Of a DNA stretch of 64,000 nucleotides, positions 17,859-26,240 are shown in pieces. Positions within the stretch are counted from its first letter, which is position 1. Every line of letters starts with the position of its first letter. The DNA is from CAVRZY01 sp963725415 (GTDB lineage Bacteria; Acidobacteriota; Terriglobia; Bryobacterales; Bryobacteraceae): positions 1-64,000 of the forward strand of contig CAVRZY010000106.1 of assembly GCA_963725415.1 (NCBI GenBank), given 5' to 3'. The position numbers and the translations under genes are program-made. The notes under the pieces were generated by a model, which did not search any database, had not been told where the DNA came from, and saw only the letters and a list, made by a program, of their open reading frames with translations.

Positions 17859-20657
17859 ATGCGGGTCAGGGTTGTGGCGTTGCTCACCGCCGGCTTGGCG
17901 AGTTGTGTTGGCGTGTTGGTTTTCCGTCCCGCGGAGGTTCGCTCCCAGAGCGGGCCCCCGCCGGGTGACCTCTCGCAGTTTCGCATCGTCGTGGGACTTA
18001 CCGACCAGGAGGCGCGGTCGTGGGAGGGAAAGATCACGGTTAACGGCGCGGAGCGGGCCAGTGTGGAGGGGTGGCGTTTCTCGCAGAAAGACCGTGTGGA
18101 GGCCGACGGGGCGTTCCGGTTCCAGACCAAGATCGGGCCTTTCGAGAATCAGCCCTCGAAAGAGCACCCGCTGGGGCAGACCGACTGGAATGACCCGCGC
18201 GGCCGGCGGCTCATCCCGCAGGGCCTGATCGTGCGGATTCGGGGCGCCGCGGAGGCGACTGTGGCCTTCGAGTTCGGCTCGGGCGCGTTTCAGTTCCGGA
18301 CCGAGCAGGCGCCGCTGGGCAAGACCCTGAGCGTGCTGGATGGCAACGGGGTGGTGGAGCGGCTGCCGGTAGAAGAAAAGCTTTCCGAACCGGGCCGGGC
18401 GGACGATTATCCGGCCATTGCCGTTGCTCCGGACGGGACCCGTTGGGTGGCCTGGCTCTCCTATCAGCAGAGCGCCGATGAGGTGGTGGCCAGCGGAGGC
18501 GGCAGGCTGTACCGTCTGACGGGACCCGGCGATCATCACGCACCGGCGCTGGCCTCTGACGGGCGGGGAAGAATCTGGGCGGGCTGGTCGCAGAAGGAGG
18601 GGGAGACGTATCAGCTCTATGCCAGCTCGTTCGCCGGCGGCGACTGGACGAAGCCGGAGGCGCTGACCGCAGGGGTGGGATCGAACCTCTGGCCGGTTCT
18701 GGCGTCGGACGGGCGCGGAAGACTGGCGCTGGTTTGGCAGGGCTTTCGCCGCGGCCAATCTGTGATCCTGGCGCGGTTGTGGGACGGCAAGAAATGGAGA
18801 GCGGAGCGGCAGATCAGCGAAGGCGCAGGCAGTTGCTGGATGCCCTCGGCGGCTTTCGGTGGAGGACGGTTGTGGATCGCCTGGGACTCCTACGCCACGG
18901 GCGCCTATCAGGTCTATGCGCGGGAGTGGGACGGCGCCGTCCAGCGCGTCACGCGGGGCGAGAATTTTTCGGTCCGTCCCTCGGTGGCGGTGACCTCAAT
19001 GGGCCTGCCGGTGGTGGCCTGGGAGGAATCCGACCCGCTGTGGGGTAAGGACTTCGCATTTCTCTATGACCGGCGGGGCACGGTGCTGTACAAGAACCGG
19101 CGGGTGCGGGTGGCTTATCGGGAAAACGCGGAGTGGAAGGAAATCGCGGCTCCAGTTGAGGAGGCGGTGCCTGCGGCTGTCCGCCGGTTCGTTCAGCAGC
19201 CTGCACTGGCGACCGACGGCGAGAGGCTGTACCTGGCCTTCCGCTGCCGCACCTCCACGGGCACCTCGCGCATTGACTACTGGGCGAACGCTGGACGGTG
19301 GGAGGTTTTTCTAACGCATTTAGAGGGCGAGCGGTGGGCGCCGGCCATTCCGATGCCTTCGAGCGTGGGGCGAAACGGCATGCGAGCGGCGCTGGTGCTC
19401 GCCAAAGGCCAGGCGCATCTGGCGTGGCCCACCGACAACCGCATCTGGCCGGGCTCGCGCTACGGCGATCTGGACGTTTACGCAACCGCAGTGCCGGCGA
19501 CGGCTGGCCCAGCGCAGTTGCGCGGCCGGGTGATCGAAGCGGGACCGGCGAGCGCGCAGAATCCGAATCCGAACGAGGTGTCCGAGACGCGGCGGGTTCG
19601 GGAGTATCGTTACTCGCTGAACGGCAAGCAGTATCGCATTCTGCGGGGCGACCTGCACCGGCACACCGAGCTTTCCGGTGACGGCGCGGGCGATGGCGCG
19701 CTGGACGATTTGTATCGTTACGAACTGGATGCCGCGGCCTTCGATTTCGGCTACGTGGGTGACCACCAGATGGGTGAGGACCAAGAGTACAACTGGTGGC
19801 TCACCCAGAAATCCAACGACCTTTACTACATACCGCAGCGCTTCGTTCCGCTGTACGGCTACGAGCGCAGCGTGTGGTGGCCCAACGGGCACCGCAACAT
19901 TATCTGGGCGGAGCGCGGGAAGCCGGTACTGAAGATCGGCCAGCCCGAGGCCAAAGGCGCGGCCAACAGCGGGCCGATCCTGTATCCCTACTTGAGGGAG
20001 ACCAACGGGATTGCGACCTCGCATTCCTCGGCCACTGAGCAGGGGACGGACTGGCGGGACAATGATCCGGAGCTGGAGCCGCTGGTGGAGATCTGCCAGG
20101 GCTTCGAGTCCAGCTATGAGCACCCTGGCGCCCCCAGAACCTGGAAAGAGGGCGAGAGGCCCGTTCACCAGGGCCTGCGTCCGCTCGGTTTCATCTGGAA
20201 CGCCTGGGCCAAAGGCTACAAGCTCGGGGTACAGTCGAGTTCGGACCACATCTCGACGCACACTTCGATCGCCTGCATCCTGGCGGAGGATTTCTCGCGG
20301 CAGGGCCTGGTGGATGCGATGCGGAAGCGGCACGCCTACGGCGCGACCGACATGATCATCCTGGACTATCGCATCTCGACCGCGGATGCGGGGACCTTCC
20401 TGATGGGCGACATTGTCTCGACCGGCGCGGAGCCCAAACTGATTGTCAAGGTAGCGGGAACGGACGCGGTGAAGCGAATCGACGTTATCAAGAACAACAC
20501 CTACATCCACAAGGTCGAGCCTGGCCAAAAGGAGGTCAGTTTCGAGTATGTGGACCGCGCCATCCAGCCGGGTGAGAGTTACTACTACGTGCGGGTCGAG
20601 CAGAACGACGGGCAGTTGGCGTGGAGTTCGCCGATCTGGGTGCGGTACAAGAAGTAG
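17859..20657 (+). CDS. Large secreted protein with C-terminal PHP-type metal-dependent domain
   Basis: 932 residues. The N-terminal signal ('VVALLTAGLASCVGVLVF') is followed by a beta-sandwich-like region. Residues about 180-520 look like a sialidase-type propeller ('WVAWLSYQQS', 'HAPALASDGRGRIWAGWSQK', 'PVLASDGRGRLALVWQG', 'PSVAVTSMGLPVVAWEESD'). From about residue 590 there is a PHP-like domain: 'LRGDLHRHTELSGDG' with the metal-binding H.H, 'FGYVGDHQMG', 'TSHSSATEQGTDWRDN' and the late 'HAYGATDMIILDYRI'. It ends in a beta-sandwich. Related DUF3604-type proteins are uncharacterised putative phosphoesterases. It starts divergently from the PLP enzyme and ends six bases before a DapA-family gene, so the latter two are probably one unit. 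Confidence 0.75.
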   Translation: MRVRVVALLTAGLASCVGVLVFRPAEVRSQSGPPPGDLSQFRIVVGLTDQEARSWEGKITVNGAERASVEGWRFSQKDRVEADGAFRFQTKIGPFENQPSKEHPLGQTDWNDPRGRRLIPQGLIVRIRGAAEATVAFEFGSGAFQFRTEQAPLGKTLSVLDGNGVVERLPVEEKLSEPGRADDYPAIAVAPDGTRWVAWLSYQQSADEVVASGGGRLYRLTGPGDHHAPALASDGRGRIWAGWSQKEGETYQLYASSFAGGDWTKPEALTAGVGSNLWPVLASDGRGRLALVWQGFRRGQSVILARLWDGKKWRAERQISEGAGSCWMPSAAFGGGRLWIAWDSYATGAYQVYAREWDGAVQRVTRGENFSVRPSVAVTSMGLPVVAWEESDPLWGKDFAFLYDRRGTVLYKNRRVRVAYRENAEWKEIAAPVEEAVPAAVRRFVQQPALATDGERLYLAFRCRTSTGTSRIDYWANAGRWEVFLTHLEGERWAPAIPMPSSVGRNGMRAALVLAKGQAHLAWPTDNRIWPGSRYGDLDVYATAVPATAGPAQLRGRVIEAGPASAQNPNPNEVSETRRVREYRYSLNGKQYRILRGDLHRHTELSGDGAGDGALDDLYRYELDAAAFDFGYVGDHQMGEDQEYNWWLTQKSNDLYYIPQRFVPLYGYERSVWWPNGHRNIIWAERGKPVLKIGQPEAKGAANSGPILYPYLRETNGIATSHSSATEQGTDWRDNDPELEPLVEICQGFESSYEHPGAPRTWKEGERPVHQGLRPLGFIWNAWAKGYKLGVQSSSDHISTHTSIACILAEDFSRQGLVDAMRKRHAYGATDMIILDYRISTADAGTFLMGDIVSTGAEPKLIVKVAGTDAVKRIDVIKNNTYIHKVEPGQKEVSFEYVDRAIQPGESYYYVRVEQNDGQLAWSSPIWVRYKK

Positions 20658-20662
20658 AAGAT

Positions 20663-21574
20663 ATGACAAGGCCAAACATCGCAGGAATCATTCCTCCCAT
20701 GGTCACGCCGTTCGACGCGGAAGGGAGGATCGACGAGCAGGCGCACCGCGCGGAGGTGCGTTACTTGATCGAAAAGGCGCGGGTCCACGGGCTGGCCGTG
20801 GCGGGAAGCACGGGAGAGGGCCACACGCTCAACACCGAAGAGACGCGGAAGATCACTGCCTGGACGGTGGAGGAGGCCCAGGGGCGGGTTCCGGTGATCG
20901 CGGGGATCATCACCAACAGCACTCAGGCGGCCATCGACAGGGGCCGTGCGGTCGCGGATTTGGGGGTGGCGGCGCTACAGATCACTCCCGTTCATTATCT
21001 GTTTCGCCCGGATGATGAAGCGATGATGCGGCACTTCGCGGCGGTGGCGGAGGGTAGCGGGCTACCGGTCATCATTTACAACGTAGTGCCCTGGTCTTAT
21101 CTGTCGCCCTCGCTGCTGGCGCGGATCCTGCGACAGGTAGACGGCGTGATCGGGGTGAAGCAGAGCGCCAGCGATCTGAAGGCCCTGGCGGATCTGCTGC
21201 TGTTGATCGAGCAGGGAGAGATGGGCCGGGAGGTGCGCATCCTGTCGGCGGTGGACGCGCTCTTGTATCCATCCTTCAGCCTGGGCGCGCATGGCGCGGT
21301 GGCTGCGATTGTAACCGCAGCGCCAGAATGGTGCGTGGCGTTGTGGGAGGCAGTGCTGGCGGGAGATCATCGGCGGGCGCTGGAGCTGCACCGGGCCCTG
21401 TTGCGTTTGTGGAATGCGATGGACGCGCCGAATCTGCCGGCCAACGTCAAAACCGTGATCCGCTTACGGGGCCGTGCCGGCGGTTTTCCCCGCGCTCCGA
21501 TGCCCCCGAGTTCCCGTGCGCAGGTCGAGAAGATCCGTCAGGCCCTCTCGATGGAGGGCGACGCCGCGCGCTGA
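20663..21574 (+). CDS. Dihydrodipicolinate synthase/N-acetylneuraminate lyase family protein
   Basis: Schiff-base aldolase of the DapA/NAL superfamily, about 303 residues from the ATG at 20663. The earlier in-frame start at 20621 lies inside the previous gene. N-terminal 'GIIPPMVTPFDAEGRIDEQA', the substrate loop 'VAGSTGEGHTLNTEE', the catalytic Tyr in 'VIIYNVVPW' (about residue 139) and the Schiff-base Lys in 'VIGVKQSASDL' (about residue 165) are all present. The 'GSTGEG' loop fits either lysine biosynthesis or a catabolic aldolase. Its place next to secreted degradative proteins rather than lysine genes argues for catabolism of a sugar acid or similar. It should not be named dapA on this evidence. 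Confidence 0.85.
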   Translation: MTRPNIAGIIPPMVTPFDAEGRIDEQAHRAEVRYLIEKARVHGLAVAGSTGEGHTLNTEETRKITAWTVEEAQGRVPVIAGIITNSTQAAIDRGRAVADLGVAALQITPVHYLFRPDDEAMMRHFAAVAEGSGLPVIIYNVVPWSYLSPSLLARILRQVDGVIGVKQSASDLKALADLLLLIEQGEMGREVRILSAVDALLYPSFSLGAHGAVAAIVTAAPEWCVALWEAVLAGDHRRALELHRALLRLWNAMDAPNLPANVKTVIRLRGRAGGFPRAPMPPSSRAQVEKIRQALSMEGDAAR

Positions 21575-21598
21575 TCCTTCCAGGGTGGCAACAGGAAT

Positions 21599-22360
21599 CT
21601 ATCTGAGATTCAGGTGGGCTTCGATGCGGGTGAGGCGCTGATCGAGTTCGGCGAACTTCATCAGCAGTTCGCTATGGCTCCTGGCGGTTTCGGCGCGAAG
21701 GACTTGCGGCCCGAGAGAGACGGAGGTCCAACCGGTTGCGGATGCGTGTTCGCGTTCGGCCTCGGTCCAGCCGCCTTCTGGGCCGACCAGGAGGGCTACA
21801 GAGTCGGAGGAGAGGCGGCGGACTGGCAGGGCAGAGAGCAGCAACGGGCTTCCGGGCTGTTCTTCGAGGAAGTACCGGTATTGCGAGGCATCCTGGAGTG
21901 CCTGCAAGAAGGATGCCGGGGGCAACAGTTCGGGCAGGTGCGCGCGGCGCGCCTGCTGGCTGCTTTCGCGCACGATCATCTTCCAGCGGCCCAAACGTTT
22001 TCGGGTCGCGATGTTCAGGCTCTTCTGGCTGCGCTGGGCCTGGACCGGCATGATGGTCGCCACGCCCAACTCCGCGGCTTTCTCGAGGAGCCATTCGAAG
22101 CGATCGAACTTGATCAGCGAGATGAGCAGTGCGAGGCGGGTAGGCGGCTCTTGCGAAGGCACCGGTTCGATGATGCGGAAGGACACCTGATCTTTGCCAA
22201 GGGCGGCCACTTCGGCCAGGTATAGGGAGCGATTGTCGGAAACTTCGAAGCGCTGCCTGATTTGGGCGCGCAGGACGCGGGTCAGATGGCGCGCCTCCTG
22301 CCCTCGCAGGGTGGCCCGGCCCTACCCGATTTCCTCGGCAAAGAAACGCCGCCGCGCCAT
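21599..22360 (-). pseudogene. rsmE: 16S rRNA m3U1498 methyltransferase RsmE with an in-frame TAG at codon 13
   Basis: The ATG at 22360 begins 'MARRRFFAEEIG', then a TAG (22322-22324) stops the frame. The same frame continues with 'GRATLRGQEARHLTRVLRAQ' and the whole RsmE body: a PUA-like N-terminal domain, then a SPOUT methyltransferase domain with 'LLVGPEGGWTEAEREHA' and 'LGPQVLRAETA' (the deep-knot SAM site). The C-terminus has an extra ~20-residue helical tail. Only one base change from a sense codon (e.g. CAG) is needed to restore the gene. There is no ATG after the stop until 22210, which would delete the PUA part. Either a recent nonsense mutation or a sequence error. It is divergent from ruvA, 21 bases apart. 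Confidence 0.85.
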
Positions 22361-22381
22361 GTAAGATAATGTACTCCTACT

Positions 22382-22981
22382 ATGATTGCGTACTTGCGCG
22401 GCACCATTCTGGAAAAGCACCCCAATCAGGTCATCGTGGACGCCGGCGGGGTCGGCTACGATGTCACCATTCCGATCTCGACGTACTCGGCCTTGCCGGA
22501 GGCGGGGCACGAAGTGCGCCTTCGCATCCACACGCACGTCCGCGAAGACGCGCTGTCGCTTTACGGGTTCCTGTCGCAGGACGAGAAGATGCTGTTTGAA
22601 CGGCTCATCACGGTGAGCGGGATCGGGCCGAAGGTGGCGGTGACGGTGCTTTCGGGGCTGGCCATCGGTGAGTTGATTGCCGCCATTCGGGGCGGCGAAG
22701 TGGACCAACTCGTGCGCATCCCCGGGATCGGCAAGAAGACGGCGGAGCGAATCGTGCTGGAGCTTCGCGACAAGCTGCCGGCGCCTGCCGAAGCGGCGGC
22801 CGCGCCGGCGCCCGGCGCGCGGGCCGCTGTGAACGCACTCGAGCAAGACGTGCTGTCGGCGCTCATGAACTTGGGATGCACGTCGGCGGCCGCTGAGACC
22901 GCCGTGCGAAAAGCCAAAGCCCAGGGAGTGCCCAGCGAATTTGAGCCGCTTTTCCGGCGCGCGCTGGAACTGGTGCGTTAA
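22382..22981 (+). CDS. ruvA: Holliday junction DNA helicase subunit RuvA
   Basis: Tetrameric DNA-binding subunit that targets RuvB to Holliday junctions. 199 residues, the normal length. The OB-fold N-terminus is 'MIAYLRGTILEKHPNQVIVD'. The acidic pin region is 'HTHVREDALSLYGF'. The two helix-hairpin-helix motifs are 'ITVSGIGPKVAVTVLSGL' and 'LVRIPGIGKKTAERIVLELR'. A flexible Ala/Pro linker and the RuvB-binding domain III follow ('DVLSALMNLGCTSAAAETAV'). It is followed by ruvB after 11 bases, a classic pair. Confidence 0.97.
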   Translation: MIAYLRGTILEKHPNQVIVDAGGVGYDVTIPISTYSALPEAGHEVRLRIHTHVREDALSLYGFLSQDEKMLFERLITVSGIGPKVAVTVLSGLAIGELIAAIRGGEVDQLVRIPGIGKKTAERIVLELRDKLPAPAEAAAAPAPGARAAVNALEQDVLSALMNLGCTSAAAETAVRKAKAQGVPSEFEPLFRRALELVR

Positions 22982-22992
22982 CCTGAAAGGTC

Positions 22993-24021
22993 ATGAAGGA
23001 GCGGGGAATCGTTTCGGCCACCGCGCAGGAAGGTGAGCTCCAGTTCGAAGCCACTCTGCGCCCGCGCCGTCTGGAGGAATTCACCGGGCAGACGAAGCTG
23101 AAAGAGAACCTGACGATCGCCATCGAAGCGGCGCGGCGGCGCGGCGACGCTCTGGATCACGTGCTGCTCTACGGCCCGCCGGGACTGGGCAAGACCACGC
23201 TGGCCTCGATCATCTCGACGGAGCTGGAGGTGAGTTTCGAGCAGACCTCCGGGCCGATCCTGCAAAAAAAGCTCGATTTGACGGGGATCCTGAGCCACAT
23301 CCGGGCGCGGCAGGTGTTTTTCATCGACGAGATCCACCGGTTGTTGCCGGACGTCGAAGAGATGCTGTACGCGGCGCTGGAGGACTTCCGGGTGGACATT
23401 CTGATCGGGGCGGGGCCGGGCGCCCGAACGCATTCCCTTCCCATCCCACGTTTCACAGCGATTGGCGCGACCACGCGGCAGGGCTTGGTAAGCGCGCCGC
23501 TGCGGGGCCGCTTCGGCTTGGTGCTGAGGCTGAACCACTACACGGTGGAGGAGCTGAAGCAGATCGTGAAGCGGTCGGCGCGGTTGTTGGAAGTGAAAGT
23601 GGACGAGGCGGGGGCCGAGGAAGTGGCCCGGCGGAGCCGGGGCACGCCGCGCATCGCCAACCGATTGCTGCGCCGCGTGCGGGACTATGCGCAAGTGCGG
23701 GCCGACGGGCAGGTCACCGAGCAGATCGCGCGCACCGCGCTGGACCTTCTGGAGGTCGATCGTTTCGGCCTGGATGAGATCGACCAGAAGATCATGCTGA
23801 CGGTACTGGAGAAGTACAGCGGAGGGCCGGTGGGGCTGAACACAATTGCGGCGTCCATTGAGGAGGAGCCGGACACTATCGAGGAAGTCTACGAGCCCTA
23901 CCTGATCCAACTGGGCTTTTTGGACCGGACGCCGCGCGGCAGGGTGGCCACCGAGCGGGCTTTCGAGTATTTCGGTGTGGCGCGAAAAATGCGTGGCGGC
24001 ACGCAGAGCACGCTGTTCTGA
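22993..24021 (+). CDS. ruvB: Holliday junction DNA helicase RuvB
   Basis: Hexameric AAA+ motor that drives branch migration with RuvA. 342 residues. 'LRPRRLEEFTGQTKLKENL' is the conserved N-terminus. Walker A is 'GPPGLGKTTLA', Walker B 'FFIDEIHRL', sensor 1 'IGATTRQGLVSAPLRGRFG', the arginine-rich sensor 2 region 'RSRGTPRIANRLLRRVRDYA', and the winged-helix C-terminal domain includes 'GGPVGLNTIAASIEEEPDTI' and 'EVYEPYLIQLGFLDRTPRGR'. Intact and co-directional with ruvA. Confidence 0.97.
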   Translation: MKERGIVSATAQEGELQFEATLRPRRLEEFTGQTKLKENLTIAIEAARRRGDALDHVLLYGPPGLGKTTLASIISTELEVSFEQTSGPILQKKLDLTGILSHIRARQVFFIDEIHRLLPDVEEMLYAALEDFRVDILIGAGPGARTHSLPIPRFTAIGATTRQGLVSAPLRGRFGLVLRLNHYTVEELKQIVKRSARLLEVKVDEAGAEEVARRSRGTPRIANRLLRRVRDYAQVRADGQVTEQIARTALDLLEVDRFGLDEIDQKIMLTVLEKYSGGPVGLNTIAASIEEEPDTIEEVYEPYLIQLGFLDRTPRGRVATERAFEYFGVARKMRGGTQSTLF

Positions 24022-24034
24022 GCAGCCTTCAGAC

Positions 24035-24957
24035 CTACTCGAAGAACAGGACGTGCGGGATGATGCGGTACCTCTCCATCAAGCAGGCACCGCATTCCAT
24101 GCGGTAGTCTGGCCTAGCGCTGCGGACCAGGGCGGGGATCTCGCGGGGGTCCTCGCGCTTGTGGTAAGCGGAGATGACCAGCCGGGGCCGGAAGCGGGCC
24201 AGCGTCTGGCGGGCCCCGCGCAGCGCTTCCTGCTCCGCGCCCTCGATGTCCATCTTGATGAAGTCCACCCGTGGCAGCTTGAGTTCCGAGACCAGGGTAT
24301 CGATCCGGGTCAGCGGCACGCTAACCCCCAGGTGGTCGCCGGGGCGCCGAATGACGAACCCGTCGCCGATGGAAGTGCTCCCGTCAACGATCAGCGGCAA
24401 GGCGTCTTCCCGGTCCCAGACCCCTTTTACGCAGACAATCAGCTTCCCGGAGGCGATCTCAGAAGGAAAATTGCGGCGCAAACATTCCACGCTGTCCGGG
24501 CCGGGTTCGATGGCCACCACGGTTGCGGCTCCCATCGAGAGCGCCTGCCGCGTAAAGACGCCGATGCTGGCGCCGCAGTCCAGCACGATGTCCCCCGGGC
24601 GCACTCGAATCTTCTCGTGGAGGTACAGGCCGGAGTCCGCTTCGGCCAGCATGTCGGCCAGCCAGTATCGGGTATGCTTCCGCCCGGGCACCCATAGCCA
24701 GCCCACCGGGGTGTCCCAGAGTTCCAAGCCCGCGGGGTCCGAACGGAGCAGCCGGGAAGGCCGCCTCGATGCGCTGGCGCGCTTGGTTGTGCATGCGCCT
24801 CTCTGAACGGGTCTTGAAACAGTGAGCCAGGGGGCAGCCGTTGTTTCTGCGCGCCAGGAAGATGGTCAGAGCCTTCAGTTCAGGGTAGAAGAATGAGATT
24901 GTCGCGGAGACGAGCCGCCAGGGCCAGCAATACCCAGCTAGCGCGAGCCCGCTGCAT
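24035..24957 (-). CDS. FkbM-family methyltransferase (frame-broken N-terminal part)
   Basis: SAM-dependent O-methyltransferase of the FkbM family, often acting on sugars or glycolipids. Motif I is 'PGDIVLDCGASIGVFTRQAL'. Further matches are 'VVAIEPGPDSVECLRRNF', the 'VPLTRIDTLVSELKLPRVDF' segment, 'IKMDIEGAEQEALRGA' and 'LVISAYHKREDP'. The unbroken frame starts only at a TTG at 24727. Upstream, two other frames carry 'ARRNNGCPLAHCFKTRSE' and, from an ATG at 24957, 'MQRARASWVLLALAARLRDN'. The gene therefore probably begins at 24957 with slips near 24900 and 24745. It converges with ruvB and is divergent from folK. Confidence 0.8.
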
Positions 24958-24991
24958 CAGTCCACTTGTACCATAGGGATGAGGCCACACG

Positions 24992-25495
24992 GTGAAGACC
25001 GTCTATCTCTCGCTGGGCTCGAACCTCGGGGACCGCAAACGAATGCTCGAATCCGCGATTTCGCTGCTTGAGGGGCCGCACTTCCGGATCCGCCGTGTTT
25101 CGACCGTCTATGAGACCGAACCGATCGACCTGCGGCGCCAGGCGTGGTTTCTCAACTTGGTGTTGGAGGCGGAAACGGATCTGTTTCCGAAGCAACTGCT
25201 GAGGCGGATTCAGAGAGTGGAACTGGAGCTGGGTCGGCGACGCCTGAAACAGAAAGGACCGCGCACAATCGACATCGATATCCTGCTGTACGGAGATTCG
25301 GTGATACTGTCTTCCGAGCTGGTCATCCCGCACCCGCGGCTGAAGGAGCGACGCTTTGTGCTGGAGCCGCTGACGGAACTGTCGCCCGAGTTGCGTCATC
25401 CCATCTCCGGGCAGACCCTGGCAGAGCTGCTGCCGGCGACGTTGGGGCAGGCGCTGCGGAGAGTGGAGTTCCGGCCGGTGATTCCGCACCGGTAG
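24992..25495 (+). CDS. folK: 2-amino-4-hydroxy-6-hydroxymethyldihydropteridine pyrophosphokinase
   Basis: Transfers pyrophosphate from ATP to 6-hydroxymethyldihydropterin in folate synthesis. 167 residues with a GTG start at 24992, supported by the typical N-terminus 'VYLSLGSNLGDRKRMLESAI'. Other signatures are 'STVYETEPIDLRRQAWFLN', 'VELELGRRRLKQKGPRTIDI' followed by 'DILLYGD' (the HPPK signature with catalytic Asp residues), and 'IPHPRLKERRFVLEPLTEL'. Intact and of normal length. It is a single gene here, without folP or folB nearby. Confidence 0.96.
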   Translation: MKTVYLSLGSNLGDRKRMLESAISLLEGPHFRIRRVSTVYETEPIDLRRQAWFLNLVLEAETDLFPKQLLRRIQRVELELGRRRLKQKGPRTIDIDILLYGDSVILSSELVIPHPRLKERRFVLEPLTELSPELRHPISGQTLAELLPATLGQALRRVEFRPVIPHR

Positions 25496-25501
25496 GCACG
25501 G

Positions 25502-25966
25502 CTACGGGGCGGGGAGGAAAAGCTCGGCTCCTTTCGCCAGTTCCCAGGCCAGGTGGTTGATGTGAAGGAGCAGGACCGGCTCGGGGTAGGCGCCGCGGAA
25601 TTTGTCGTAGACACGCTGCTGCCAACCTTCGGTGAGGTAGGGTGAGGCGTCCAGGTTCTTCTCAAAAAAGCCATCCTGGTTGGGCATGCCGAGGAAATCG
25701 AGTACGGCTGCGATCATGTCTAACTGCGAAACGAGCACGGCCTGAGCCAGTTCCTTAGCCAATTCCTCGTCACGATCGCCGAGCCTGGTCCAGAGACGCG
25801 GGGCGGCCTTGCGCAGGGTCTCGGTGTTGAGCTTGGCCAGGCGGGCTCGAGTCTTGAGGCCTTCGTAGAGCTGGTAGGTCTTGAGTCGGCTGATGGAGAC
25901 GCCACGAATCAGTTGTGCGAACGGCGCCTCGCCGAGGGCCAGAAAAGCGTCCGAAAGCTGCATCAT
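25502..25966 (-). CDS. Conserved hypothetical protein, about 154 residues
   Basis: Read from the ATG at 25966 ('MMQLSDAFLALGEAPFAQLI'), which avoids an unlikely upstream extension into a hairpin repeat; the frame stays open to 26110. The protein is soluble and mostly helical, with 'RGVSISRLKTYQLYEGLKTR', 'LNTETLRKAAPRLW', a 'GMPNQDGFFEKNLDASPYLT' segment and the end 'HINHLAWELAKGAELF'. I do not recognise a family. It converges with folK, with only six bases between the stops. Base composition is like its neighbours. Confidence 0.6.
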   Translation of the reverse strand: MMQLSDAFLALGEAPFAQLIRGVSISRLKTYQLYEGLKTRARLAKLNTETLRKAAPRLWTRLGDRDEELAKELAQAVLVSQLDMIAAVLDFLGMPNQDGFFEKNLDASPYLTEGWQQRVYDKFRGAYPEPVLLLHINHLAWELAKGAELFLPAP

Positions 25967-26048
25967 GGCCAGGGTAGCACATAGCAGCCTGGCCACAACC
26001 AAGCAACGGAGCCAGCGGTGCATGCGGGCCCAGCGGCCGTCCCGAGCA

Positions 26049-26134
26049 AATTGACGATTGCCGGATTGACGATTGCTGTGTCTGGCGCAGCGCCACACTC
26101 CAATCGTCAATCGGCAATGAAGAAATCGTCAATT
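26049..26134. repeat. Imperfect intergenic palindrome with doubled 'TTGACGATT' arms
   Basis: The outer arms 26049-26059 (AATTGACGATT) and 26124-26134 are perfect inverted copies. The inner arms GATTGACGATTG and CAATCGTCAATC are also perfect. The centre 'TGGCGCAGCGCCA' is itself a small palindrome. The element lies between the conserved hypothetical gene and purA and codes for nothing. Otherwise nothing is seen in 25967-26240 except a possible purA leader. Confidence 0.7.
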
Positions 26135-26240
26135 GGTCGGTGACACCGAAAGTGGCGAACACGGGGAGTCTTCGCGAGGGTGAACGAGACCGGGTATGAG
26201 TAGCACGCCGGCTGAGCTACAATGACTTCTGGTCCGAAAC

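Noticed and set aside
19320..20675. 451-codon minus-strand open frame
   Set aside because: Shadow of the PHP-domain gene, whose plus-strand product has clear motifs.
20663..21574. Lysine-pathway dapA
   Set aside because: Catalytic residues do not separate dapA from catabolic aldolases, and the neighbours are degradative, so no symbol is given.
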